Notes under the pieces: generated by a model
Database searches by the model: none
The model's input: the letters and a program-made list of their open reading frames with translations, nothing else
What the model was told of the DNA's origin: nothing
DNA from: Chlorobium sp.
GTDB taxonomy: Bacteria; Bacteroidota; Chlorobiia; Chlorobiales; Chlorobiaceae
NCBI GenBank assembly: GCA_028278005.1
Contig: JANQFD010000154.1
Location: 1 to 14,339, forward strand
Reading direction: 5' to 3'
DNA length: 14,339 nt
In this document: one piece after another, positions 1-5,913 of the stretch
How positions within the stretch are numbered: the first letter of the stretch is position 1
Layout of the letters: each line of letters starts with the position of its first letter
Program-made: the position numbers and the translations under genes

Positions 1-249
1 ACGGTTACGTCGTCGTTCGACTGGGTTTTTGCCGGGATGGTGCTTTTTGTCGGCGCTTCCGGCATGCTTGCACAGATGTTCAGAGTTGCTGACTTTCCCG
101 GGGTGATTGCTTATTCAACATATTTCCTGCACCTGGTGTCGGCATTCTTCATTATCATTTACATGCCCTACTCCAAAATGGCGCACTTTGTTTACAGGAC
201 TGTTGCTATAACCTATACCAAGATGCAGGAGCGTGACGTCGAGGTGTAA
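1..249 (+). CDS. qmoC: QmoC-like membrane subunit (heme b quinone oxidoreductase), C-terminal part
   Basis: This is the 3' end of a gene that begins before the window; 82 codons are visible, open from base 1 to a TAA at 247-249. The fragment has two hydrophobic segments (about residues 10-27 and 36-60) followed by PYSKMAHFVYR, the pattern that ends the nitrate-reductase-gamma/HdrE-like cytochrome b domain of QmoC, HdrE and DsrM proteins, where a helix-end histidine binds heme. In sulfate reducers and many green sulfur bacteria, QmoABC passes electrons between the quinone pool and APS reductase. I prefer QmoC over DsrM or HdrE because of the short charged tail after the YR motif and the sulfur-related DsrE gene nearby. 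This is family inference from a fragment. A strong hairpin follows 33 bases downstream, so this is probably the last gene of its operon. Confidence 0.62.
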   Translation, partial: TVTSSFDWVFAGMVLFVGASGMLAQMFRVADFPGVIAYSTYFLHLVSAFFIIIYMPYSKMAHFVYRTVAITYTKMQERDVEV

Positions 250-282
250 GGGGTGAACTGAGAAGAGGTCGTTTGAAACTTG

Positions 283-314
283 CAGGGATCGTCTTTATGG
301 CGATCCCTGTTTTT
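283..314 (+). terminator. Rho-independent terminator after qmoC-like gene
   Basis: A perfect 9-bp stem, CAGGGATCG (283-291) with CGATCCCTG (301-309), encloses a 9-nt loop and is followed directly by five T residues (310-314). It lies 33 bases after the stop of the membrane subunit and before the 3' end of the convergent zinc-ribbon gene, so it most likely ends the upstream operon. There is no matching T-run on the minus strand, so I do not call it bidirectional. Confidence 0.85.
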
Positions 315-327
315 GTATTCATTATTT

Positions 328-624
328 TTATTCGTCGATAATCTGGCCTTTCAGCCCTTCGGGGGAATAGACACACATCGCTTCGAATACTCCGTTATCG
401 GGATAGCACATACACCGGTATGAGGCAACCTTGTTGTAGTTCTGCTTGAGGTTGCTCCACCCGTTGGCATACAGGCTGCAGTCGTCGTTGAAGCACATAT
501 AGAAATATGGAGTACAGAAACCGAGGCCATCTCCGATGTTGAAAGGGGGTGGTTCACATTTTTTCATTTTTGTTCCGCAATAGGGGCATGCCGGCGCTTC
601 CTTGATTTTCATGGTATTTGTCAT
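328..624 (-). CDS. Small cysteine-rich zinc-ribbon protein, function unknown
   Basis: A 98-residue soluble protein with nine cysteines. CPYC (C13, C16) and CFNDDC (C44, C49) look like the two knuckles of a treble-clef or zinc-ribbon fold, with C23 and C37 between them and three more (C71, C73, C84) in the C-terminal half, which is more than one zinc site needs. There is no signal peptide or membrane segment. The ATG at 624 lacks an obvious Shine-Dalgarno; Met5 (ATG at 612-610) is an alternative start. It converges on the qmoC-like gene and is divergent from the YkgJ-type gene. I do not recognise a named family with confidence. Similar small CPYC proteins are sometimes labelled ogr/Delta-like zinc fingers, but nothing here shows a DNA-binding role. 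The closeness to sulfur-metabolism genes is only suggestive. Confidence 0.75.
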   Translation of the reverse strand: MTNTMKIKEAPACPYCGTKMKKCEPPPFNIGDGLGFCTPYFYMCFNDDCSLYANGWSNLKQNYNKVASYRCMCYPDNGVFEAMCVYSPEGLKGQIIDE

Positions 625-647
625 TAAATCATAATTTAGGTATGCTG

Positions 648-690
648 GTCGCAGGAACGTATGATACGAAAAGTATACGGTCTTTGCGAC
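648..690. promoter_or_regulatory. Nested inverted repeat in the divergent promoter region
   Basis: In the 159-bp gap between two divergently transcribed genes, an outer 6-bp repeat GTCGCA (648-653)/TGCGAC (685-690) encloses an inner 5-bp repeat CGTAT (658-662)/ATACG (675-679). The left inner arm also forms a local palindrome, CGTAT-G-ATACG (658-668). It could be an operator for a dimeric regulator or an RNA structure in a 5' leader. No T-run follows, so it is not a terminator. I could not identify convincing -35/-10 boxes next to it. Confidence 0.3.
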
Positions 691-783
691 ACTGGAAATG
701 TAACACAGCCTTGTATTTTATGGTTCCCGATACCGAAGGCCGGACTGGCTGATGTTTAATAACGATAACGAGGAGAAGAGAGA

Positions 784-1557
784 ATGGAGAATATTTTAAA
801 CAGGATCGGCGTCAATCTCGATGAAGAATCAAGGCTGACCAATGACAGCACGTTTCGTTTCGGCTGCCACAAGGATGTGCCGTGTTTCAACGAATGCTGT
901 AAGGAACTTGACATATTTTTAACTCCCTACGATGTGCTCAGGATGAAAAACCGGCTTGGTATCAGTTCGGCGGAGTTTATTTCGGACTATACCGAGCCGG
1001 TCATCCATAGTGAATCCAAGCTGCCGTTTCTCAAGCTCAAGCTTGGTGAATCCGGAACGTGCAGATTTGTCGGGGAGCAGGGCTGCTCCATCTATGAAGA
1101 CCGCCCTCTTGCCTGCAGGTATTACCCGATCGGTTTCGGTATATACAAGAATGAGGCCTCCGGCGGCAGTGATTTCTATTTCCTGATACGTGAAGATCAT
1201 TGCAAGGGTTTCGAGGAACCTCAGGAATGGAAGGTATCCGAATGGCGCAAGGCCCAGGAGATCGATGTCTATGACGATAACAACAAGGGATGGATGGATA
1301 TTATCCTGGACAAGAAAATGTACAGTCCCGATCTTGAGCCGGATGAGAAAAGTCTGAAAATGTTTTTCATGGGCAGCTACGAGATTGATTCGTTCCGGTC
1401 ATTTGTTTTTGACAGCAGGTTCCTTGAAATTTTCGAGGTCGATGAAGCCGAACAGGAGGCATTGCGTAACGACGAAACAGAACTGATGAAGTTTGCTCAC
1501 AAGTGGCTGCAGTATGCCTTGTTCAGGAAACCTACGATGAGAATGCGCGGAAAGTAA
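784..1557 (+). CDS. YkgJ-family cysteine cluster protein (putative metal-chelating)
   Basis: A 257-residue protein with the cysteine arrangement of the YkgJ/UPF0153 (CxxCxxxCC) family, thought to bind zinc or an iron-sulfur cluster; no reaction is established. C28, C34, C38 and C39 form the first group, and C93, C101 and C111 the second within the diagnostic stretch GTCRFV...GCSIYEDRPLACRYYPIGF (about residues 91-119). C140 follows. The remaining C-terminal half (about 145-257) is charged, has no recognised motif, and makes the protein longer than minimal family members. The ATG at 784 is supported by a good GAGGAG (770-775) at 8-nt spacing. The gene stands alone, with a hairpin terminator after it and a convergent DsrE gene beyond. 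The family assignment is firm; the biochemical role is unknown. Confidence 0.88.
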   Translation: MENILNRIGVNLDEESRLTNDSTFRFGCHKDVPCFNECCKELDIFLTPYDVLRMKNRLGISSAEFISDYTEPVIHSESKLPFLKLKLGESGTCRFVGEQGCSIYEDRPLACRYYPIGFGIYKNEASGGSDFYFLIREDHCKGFEEPQEWKVSEWRKAQEIDVYDDNNKGWMDIILDKKMYSPDLEPDEKSLKMFFMGSYEIDSFRSFVFDSRFLEIFEVDEAEQEALRNDETELMKFAHKWLQYALFRKPTMRMRGK

Positions 1558-1595
1558 GTAAAGGTGGACGAGCAGGGGATTCTTTCACAGAATGG

Positions 1596-1637
1596 CAGGG
1601 GCGTTCCGTATGAACGGTAAACGCCCCTGTGTATTTA
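1596..1637 (+). terminator. Hairpin terminator between convergent genes
   Basis: A 10-bp stem CAGGGGCGTT (1596-1605)/AACGCCCCTG (1620-1629) is extended by an inner CCGT (1606-1609)/ACGG (1614-1617) with a two-base bulge, followed by a T-rich but interrupted tail (1630-1642). It sits 38 bases past the YkgJ-type stop and 51 bases before the stop of the convergent DsrE gene, and may serve both. Confidence 0.75.
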
Positions 1638-1680
1638 TTCTTGAAGGGATCACGCCCCGTAACGGTCATTCGGCTATATC

Positions 1681-2046
1681 TTAATAGTTGACGACTGACG
1701 TTGCCGACAGTACTTCAGAAGCCAGTGTTCCTGCCGCGGCAACCTCTGAACCATCAAGAGCTGTATCCATTGTGATGCCCCTTTCTTTCAGGCACGGTGA
1801 GCAGAGATAGAGAGAGCCTCCCATTTCCATGAATGTATCCAGCAGTTCTTTCAGAGGGGCAAGACCCTCGGCCCTGACCTTTTCGGCTTCGCCTTTTTTT
1901 GCGAGAGTGACCGCGCTCGACTGCATGAAGATAACGACTTCCGTGTCAAGAGCCTGACAAGCGGTCGCCAGAACAAGCGGAAGAGTTGCTTTTTCAGGAT
2001 TTTCAGGTCCAACCGTTGTGATGATGACGAGTTTCTGATTCTCCAT
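1681..2046 (-). CDS. DsrE-family protein (sulfur-relay / peroxiredoxin-like)
   Basis: A 121-residue cytoplasmic protein of the DsrE/DsrF-like fold (COG2044-type 'predicted peroxiredoxin'). Features are the N-terminal beta strand KLVIITTVGPEN, the second strand TEVVIFMQSSAV (about residues 35-46), and CSPCLKERGI (82-91), where the CxxC pair C82/C85 lies at the position of the active-site cysteine in sulfur-trafficking DsrE relatives; C30 is a further cysteine. The family carries persulfide sulfur between proteins such as rhodaneses, TusA and DsrEFH, which suits a sulfide-oxidising organism. The gene is monocistronic, divergent from mutS2 and convergent with the YkgJ-type gene. The ATG at 2046 has no clear Shine-Dalgarno. 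It is not DsrE of the DsrEFH complex as such, because dsrF and dsrH do not follow; the partner is unknown. Confidence 0.82.
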   Translation of the reverse strand: MENQKLVIITTVGPENPEKATLPLVLATACQALDTEVVIFMQSSAVTLAKKGEAEKVRAEGLAPLKELLDTFMEMGGSLYLCSPCLKERGITMDTALDGSEVAAAGTLASEVLSATSVVNY

Positions 2047-2139
2047 GATTATGTTTTTTTTAGATTGGTGCCAGCGTGAGAAACATAAACAACCAATATA
2101 CGGTTACCGGAAGCTTTTTCCATCCCAAAGCGATAGTGC

Positions 2140-2172
2140 AAGGAGGCTTTCAGGGTGAATATGCCACTATAA
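2140..2172 (+). promoter_or_regulatory. Strong RBS plus five-codon minicistron in the mutS2 leader
   Basis: A consensus Shine-Dalgarno AAGGAGG (2140-2146) lies 8 nt before a GTG at 2155, which opens GTG-AAT-ATG-CCA-CTA-TAA and stops at 2170-2172. It is in the same frame as mutS2 and ends 12 nt before the mutS2 ATG at 2185, which itself has only a weak GAGCG-like match upstream. The sequence fits a leader minicistron feeding ribosomes to mutS2 by reinitiation. It equally fits an ancestral longer start cut by a stop codon, or a sequence error at 2170. Confidence 0.4.
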
Positions 2173-2184
2173 CCGAGCGAAAAC

Positions 2185-4542
2185 ATGGATAACGGAACAA
2201 AAAGCAAACTTGATTTTGACAAGATCATCGATTATGCTTCATCGTACTGTCTTTCAGGCATGGGAAAGAAGGAACTTGCCGAAAGAGCGCCGATTGCCGA
2301 CCGGGGAAGTCTTGAGCAAGAGCTCAACAGGGTACTCGAGTTGCGCAAGTTTCTTGAAAAGGGCGATCCGCTTCCTTTTTCCGTTCTGCCGGATACACGC
2401 GCACTGCTCAAGAAACTTGATACGGCCGACACCTATCTCGAGCCCCGGGAACTGCTTGATGTTCATGATCTTCTTCATGCCTCGGTTCAACTCCGCAAGT
2501 ATATGTTCCAGCAACGCACGGTCTACCCCGCGCTCAATGAACTCACGATACAGCTCTGGCTCGAAAAATCGTTGCAGTATGTGATCGACCAGGTGGTTGA
2601 TGAACAGGCGCAGGTTCGGGATACGGCGAGCGACGGTCTCTTTGCCATTAGGGGAGAGCTTCATGAGAGCAGAGACATGCTGCGTAAAAGGATGGGACGT
2701 GTTTTGAAGCGTAGCCAGGAAAACGGCTGGCTTATGGAGGATACCGTTGCAATGAAAAACGGAAGGTTGGTCCTTGGGCTGAAGGTTGAATACAAATACA
2801 AACTGCCGGGATTCATTCAGGACTATTCCCATTCCGGGCAGACGGTTTTTATCGAGCCTGCCGAAACACTCGAACTGAGTAACAGGATTCAGGATCTAGA
2901 AATAAAGGAACGAAGAGAGGTTGAACGCATACTGAGGGAAACAACCGGGCATATCGGTGCGGAGCTGGAAAATGTGCTGCATAACCAGCATCTCATGGCG
3001 GTGTTCGATTCGCTCTATGGTCGTGCACGGCTTGCCCTTGAAACAGGATCTGAGCTGCCAGGGATAGGAGAAGGAAAACTGTTACGGATTATCAGAGGAT
3101 ATCATCCATGGCTGCTGATCAGTCACAGGAAAAAAAGAGAACCTGTATTTCCTCTGGATATGGAATTAAGTGAAGACGAGCAGGCTCTTGTTATTTCAGG
3201 CCCGAATGCGGGCGGTAAATCGGTGGCGATGAAATCCGCGGGTCTTTTGTGTTACATGCTTGCCCACGGTTTTCTCGTCCCTTGCAGCGAAAGTTCGGTG
3301 TTTCCCCTGTTTGACAAGGTGTTTATCGAAATAGGTGATGAACAGTCGATCGACAACGACCTGTCGACTTTCAGTTCGCATCTTGAACATATAAGGATCA
3401 TCCTCGATGCGGCATCTCCGGGCTGCCTTGTGCTGATTGACGAGCTTTGTTCCGGCACCGACGTGGAAGAGGGAAGTGCGATTGCGCGATCGGTTATCGA
3501 AGAGCTGCTTGCAAAAGGTGCGAAAGTCATTGTTACCACGCATCTCGGGGAACTGAAAGCCTACGCTCATGAGCGGGCGGGGGTAGTTAACGGAGCTATG
3601 GAATTTGACCGTTCGTCGTTGAGTCCATCGTTCAGATTTCTCAAGGGGCTGCCCGGCAACAGTTTTGCTTTTGCCATGATGCGGCGAATGGGATTCGGGC
3701 GGAAGGTTATCAGCCGTGCGGAAAGCTATCTCGATGAAGGCCGAAGCGGTCTTGATAATCTGCTCGATGGCCTGAGGGCTTCTCTCGAAACAAATGCAAC
3801 CTTGAGAAAGTCACTGGAGCAGGAACGCGACGCGCTTGTGTCTGAGCACGAGCGCCTTGAAGAGAAAGCCGGAAAGCTCAAAGACAAAGAGCGGGAGATG
3901 AAGATGAAAGTGCAGGGAGAAATGGTTCATGAAATTGAGAAAGCAAGAAAAACGATCCGGGAAATTGTCCGGAAAGTAAAGCAAAAGCCTGAAGATGATG
4001 TGATAGAAACAGCCCGAAAAGAGCTCGATAAAAGAAAGAAGACGGCAAGAAGGGAGGAAAAAGCACTTGTGGAGGAAATTGATCGATCACTTCAACCCGA
4101 TACATCGATTCGAGAAGGTGATACCGTTCGTGTTCTTACAACCAATACAACTGGTGAGATTGTTTCTTTGCAGGGGGAAGATGCTGTTGTGCAGTGTGGT
4201 ACATTCCGCTTGTCAACGGCGCTGAAGAACCTTGAAAGGATTTCAAAAACAAAAGCCAAAAAACTTGAACGCTCGGCGCCTGCAACATCTGTTTCCGGAC
4301 TTGAATCCACAAGTCTTGACCTTCGGGGACTGCTGGGGGATGAGGCTGTCAGTGAAGTGGAACGGTTCGTTGATAAACTGAGGATGAACCGGGTAAGCAA
4401 GGCGACCATTATCCACGGGAAAGGTACGGGCGCACTGCGCCAAAAGGTTGCAGAGTGTCTTAAACAGCATACTGCCGTCAAAAGCTTCAGACTCGGGGAC
4501 TGGTCGGAAGGGGGAGTAGGGGTTACGATTGTAGAGTTGTAA
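2185..4542 (+). CDS. mutS2: Endonuclease MutS2 (RqcU-type ribosome/DNA ATPase)
   Basis: A 785-residue protein of normal MutS2 length and full domain order: N-terminal core and clamp helices (1-300), an ABC-type ATPase with Walker A GPNAGGKS (339-346) and Walker B CLVLIDELCSGTD (414-426), a charged coiled coil (about 519-637), a KOW-like beta domain starting near REGDTVRV (643), and a C-terminal Smr domain (about 711-785) with LDLRG and HGKGTG (744-749). Family knowledge: MutS2 lacks the mismatch-recognition domain of MutS, restrains homologous recombination in some bacteria through the Smr nuclease, and in Bacillus splits collided ribosomes (RqcU). Both Smr motifs are intact, so nuclease activity is plausible. 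The ATG at 2185 is the first start after an in-frame TAA (2170). The gene has its own leader with a minicistron and a 277-bp gap to pgsA. Confidence 0.97.
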   Translation: MDNGTKSKLDFDKIIDYASSYCLSGMGKKELAERAPIADRGSLEQELNRVLELRKFLEKGDPLPFSVLPDTRALLKKLDTADTYLEPRELLDVHDLLHASVQLRKYMFQQRTVYPALNELTIQLWLEKSLQYVIDQVVDEQAQVRDTASDGLFAIRGELHESRDMLRKRMGRVLKRSQENGWLMEDTVAMKNGRLVLGLKVEYKYKLPGFIQDYSHSGQTVFIEPAETLELSNRIQDLEIKERREVERILRETTGHIGAELENVLHNQHLMAVFDSLYGRARLALETGSELPGIGEGKLLRIIRGYHPWLLISHRKKREPVFPLDMELSEDEQALVISGPNAGGKSVAMKSAGLLCYMLAHGFLVPCSESSVFPLFDKVFIEIGDEQSIDNDLSTFSSHLEHIRIILDAASPGCLVLIDELCSGTDVEEGSAIARSVIEELLAKGAKVIVTTHLGELKAYAHERAGVVNGAMEFDRSSLSPSFRFLKGLPGNSFAFAMMRRMGFGRKVISRAESYLDEGRSGLDNLLDGLRASLETNATLRKSLEQERDALVSEHERLEEKAGKLKDKEREMKMKVQGEMVHEIEKARKTIREIVRKVKQKPEDDVIETARKELDKRKKTARREEKALVEEIDRSLQPDTSIREGDTVRVLTTNTTGEIVSLQGEDAVVQCGTFRLSTALKNLERISKTKAKKLERSAPATSVSGLESTSLDLRGLLGDEAVSEVERFVDKLRMNRVSKATIIHGKGTGALRQKVAECLKQHTAVKSFRLGDWSEGGVGVTIVEL

Positions 4543-4819
4543 GGTCGTTGAATTGTTGATTCGTGTGGCCGGTCGCGGGTCACTATTGATTTGCTGGTCG
4601 ATACAGATGCCGATAGCGACGGCGAGCCCTTAAGAAAACATTGGAAATCGGGGGTGGAGTCGGATTTCGGAGATCCTGAAAGATAGTGGTTGAGCCAATC
4701 GACTCCAGACACCGGTCTGCATGGCTTGTGTTGAGAATATGAGCCGGATGCATTATCTTGAGCGCAGTTGAGGGGGCTTTTTCCTGAGTAATGAAAAATG
4801 TTTCTATTCCGGGTAACTG
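4543..4819. other. 277-bp gap between mutS2 and pgsA, no gene seen
   Basis: I see no convincing gene here. Open frames on the minus strand run across it but continue antisense through mutS2 or pgsA and show no recognisable domain. One inverted repeat, GGAGTCG (4656-4662)/CGACTCC (4700-4706) with a 37-nt spacer, could be a weak structured element. No terminator with a T-run follows mutS2, and no clear promoter for pgsA stands out. The pgsA promoter must lie here unless there is read-through from mutS2. Confidence 0.4.
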
Positions 4820-5422
4820 ATGCGACATATGACTTTGCCAAATCAGCTGACAACATTGCGGATATTGCTTGTCCCGGTTTTCATGTTTTTGCTGCTGCTT
4901 GATTCTCCCTATATGAAGCTCCTGGGCGTTATTGTTTTTGTGATCGCGTCCCTTACCGATATATATGACGGCTACCATGCGAGAAAATACGGGCTTACAA
5001 GCAGGCTGGGGGCATTTCTCGACCCTCTGGCCGACAAGTTCCTTATCACAGCGGCATTTCTGATCTATGTATGGGAAGGGTACCTTGCCCTGTGGATGGT
5101 ACTGCTTGTTGCTTTGCGGGACGTTGTGGTGACCGGTCTCAGAATATACGCGGAATGGAAGGACAAACCGGTTGTTACGAGCCGGGAAGCAAAGTACAAA
5201 ACGCTGACACAGAATGTCTTTGCATACATTATCATGCTTTTCATTCTGCTCAAGGAAAGTGAGTTTACGGGTAAAGATGTGTCTGCATTTATACGATCAC
5301 TGCTCCATTCGGATTATCTGGATCACATCATGCTGATAATAACCCTGTATACACTCTATACGGGAATTTCATACCTTGTTCAGAACTGGAAAGGATTATT
5401 GAATCCTTCTCCCGGCAGATGA
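4820..5422 (+). CDS. pgsA: CDP-diacylglycerol--glycerol-3-phosphate 3-phosphatidyltransferase
   Basis: A 200-residue integral membrane enzyme that joins CDP-diacylglycerol and sn-glycerol-3-phosphate to form phosphatidylglycerophosphate, the committed step to phosphatidylglycerol. The complete CDP-alcohol phosphotransferase signature is present: D47-x2-D50-G51-x2-A54-R55-x8-G64-x3-D68-x3-D72, whose aspartates bind the metal ions. Four to six hydrophobic segments surround it, with the N-terminal LPNQLTTLRILLVPVF typical of PgsA. The length matches the family. The start could be ATG 4820 or ATG 4829 (Met4); neither has a good Shine-Dalgarno, and most relatives begin close to LPNxLT. The stop overlaps the start of pgpA by 4 bp (ATGA, 5419-5422), so the two consecutive enzymes of phosphatidylglycerol synthesis are translationally coupled. 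Phosphatidylglycerol is a main membrane lipid in photosynthetic bacteria. Confidence 0.95.
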   Translation: MRHMTLPNQLTTLRILLVPVFMFLLLLDSPYMKLLGVIVFVIASLTDIYDGYHARKYGLTSRLGAFLDPLADKFLITAAFLIYVWEGYLALWMVLLVALRDVVVTGLRIYAEWKDKPVVTSREAKYKTLTQNVFAYIIMLFILLKESEFTGKDVSAFIRSLLHSDYLDHIMLIITLYTLYTGISYLVQNWKGLLNPSPGR

Positions 5423-5913
5423 GCGGATCGCATATGAGGGATGTTGCGGCTAAATTTCTGGGCAGTTGTGCCGGACTCGGCTACTTTCCTTTTGCGCCCG
5501 GAACGGTCACCAGTTTTGCGGCAGCGGCTATATTTGTAGCGTTTCCCTCTATTGCTGCATTGCACATAATTATCCCGGCAACAGCAGTTGTTTTTGTGCT
5601 GGGCCTCTGGGCTTCAGAGGTCATGGAAGGAATATATGGGCACGATCCTTCACAGGTCACCATCGATGAGTTTGCAGGTCAGTGGGTGGCGCTTGTTCTG
5701 CTGCCAGGGGGATGGTTCGGGGTTCTGCTTGGTTTTATCGCTTTCAGGCTGTTTGATATTCTTAAACCGGAACCGGTCGACAGTGCTCAGAAACTTCCAG
5801 GCGGCTGGGGAGTTATGGTCGACGATCTGATAGCCGGTATCTATGCCAACCTGTCTGTCCGTATCGTGTTCTGGGCGCTGTCGTTTTCCTCCATAACAAT
5901 ACCGCCGTTGTGA
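5419..5913 (+). CDS. pgpA: Phosphatidylglycerophosphatase A
   Basis: A 164-residue membrane phosphatase that removes the phosphate from phosphatidylglycerophosphate, giving phosphatidylglycerol directly after PgsA. All PgpA motifs are visible: GLGYFPFAPGT (19-29), IDEFAGQWVAL (82-92), FRLFDILKPEP (109-119) and LPGGWGVMVDDLIAG (126-140), with hydrophobic segments between them. The ATG at 5419 overlaps the pgsA stop (ATGA); a second in-frame ATG at 5434 (Met6) is also possible. The C-terminus runs through the last 73 bp of the convergent dxs gene. The overlapping part, LSVRIVFWALSFSSITIPPL, lies beyond the conserved catalytic motifs and looks like a final membrane helix, so it is probably real rather than read-through. 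Confidence 0.95.
   Translation: MSGSHMRDVAAKFLGSCAGLGYFPFAPGTVTSFAAAAIFVAFPSIAALHIIIPATAVVFVLGLWASEVMEGIYGHDPSQVTIDEFAGQWVALVLLPGGWFGVLLGFIAFRLFDILKPEPVDSAQKLPGGWGVMVDDLIAGIYANLSVRIVFWALSFSSITIPPL

Noticed and set aside
4092..4856. Long minus-strand open frame (254 codons) across the mutS2 end and the following gap
   Set aside because: It is antisense to the conserved Smr domain of mutS2, has low-complexity Ser/Thr/Pro composition, no domain, and extends into pgsA; a shadow frame.
4583..4978. Minus-strand open frame in the mutS2-pgsA gap
   Set aside because: It overlaps the catalytic region of pgsA antisense and has no recognisable motif or RBS.
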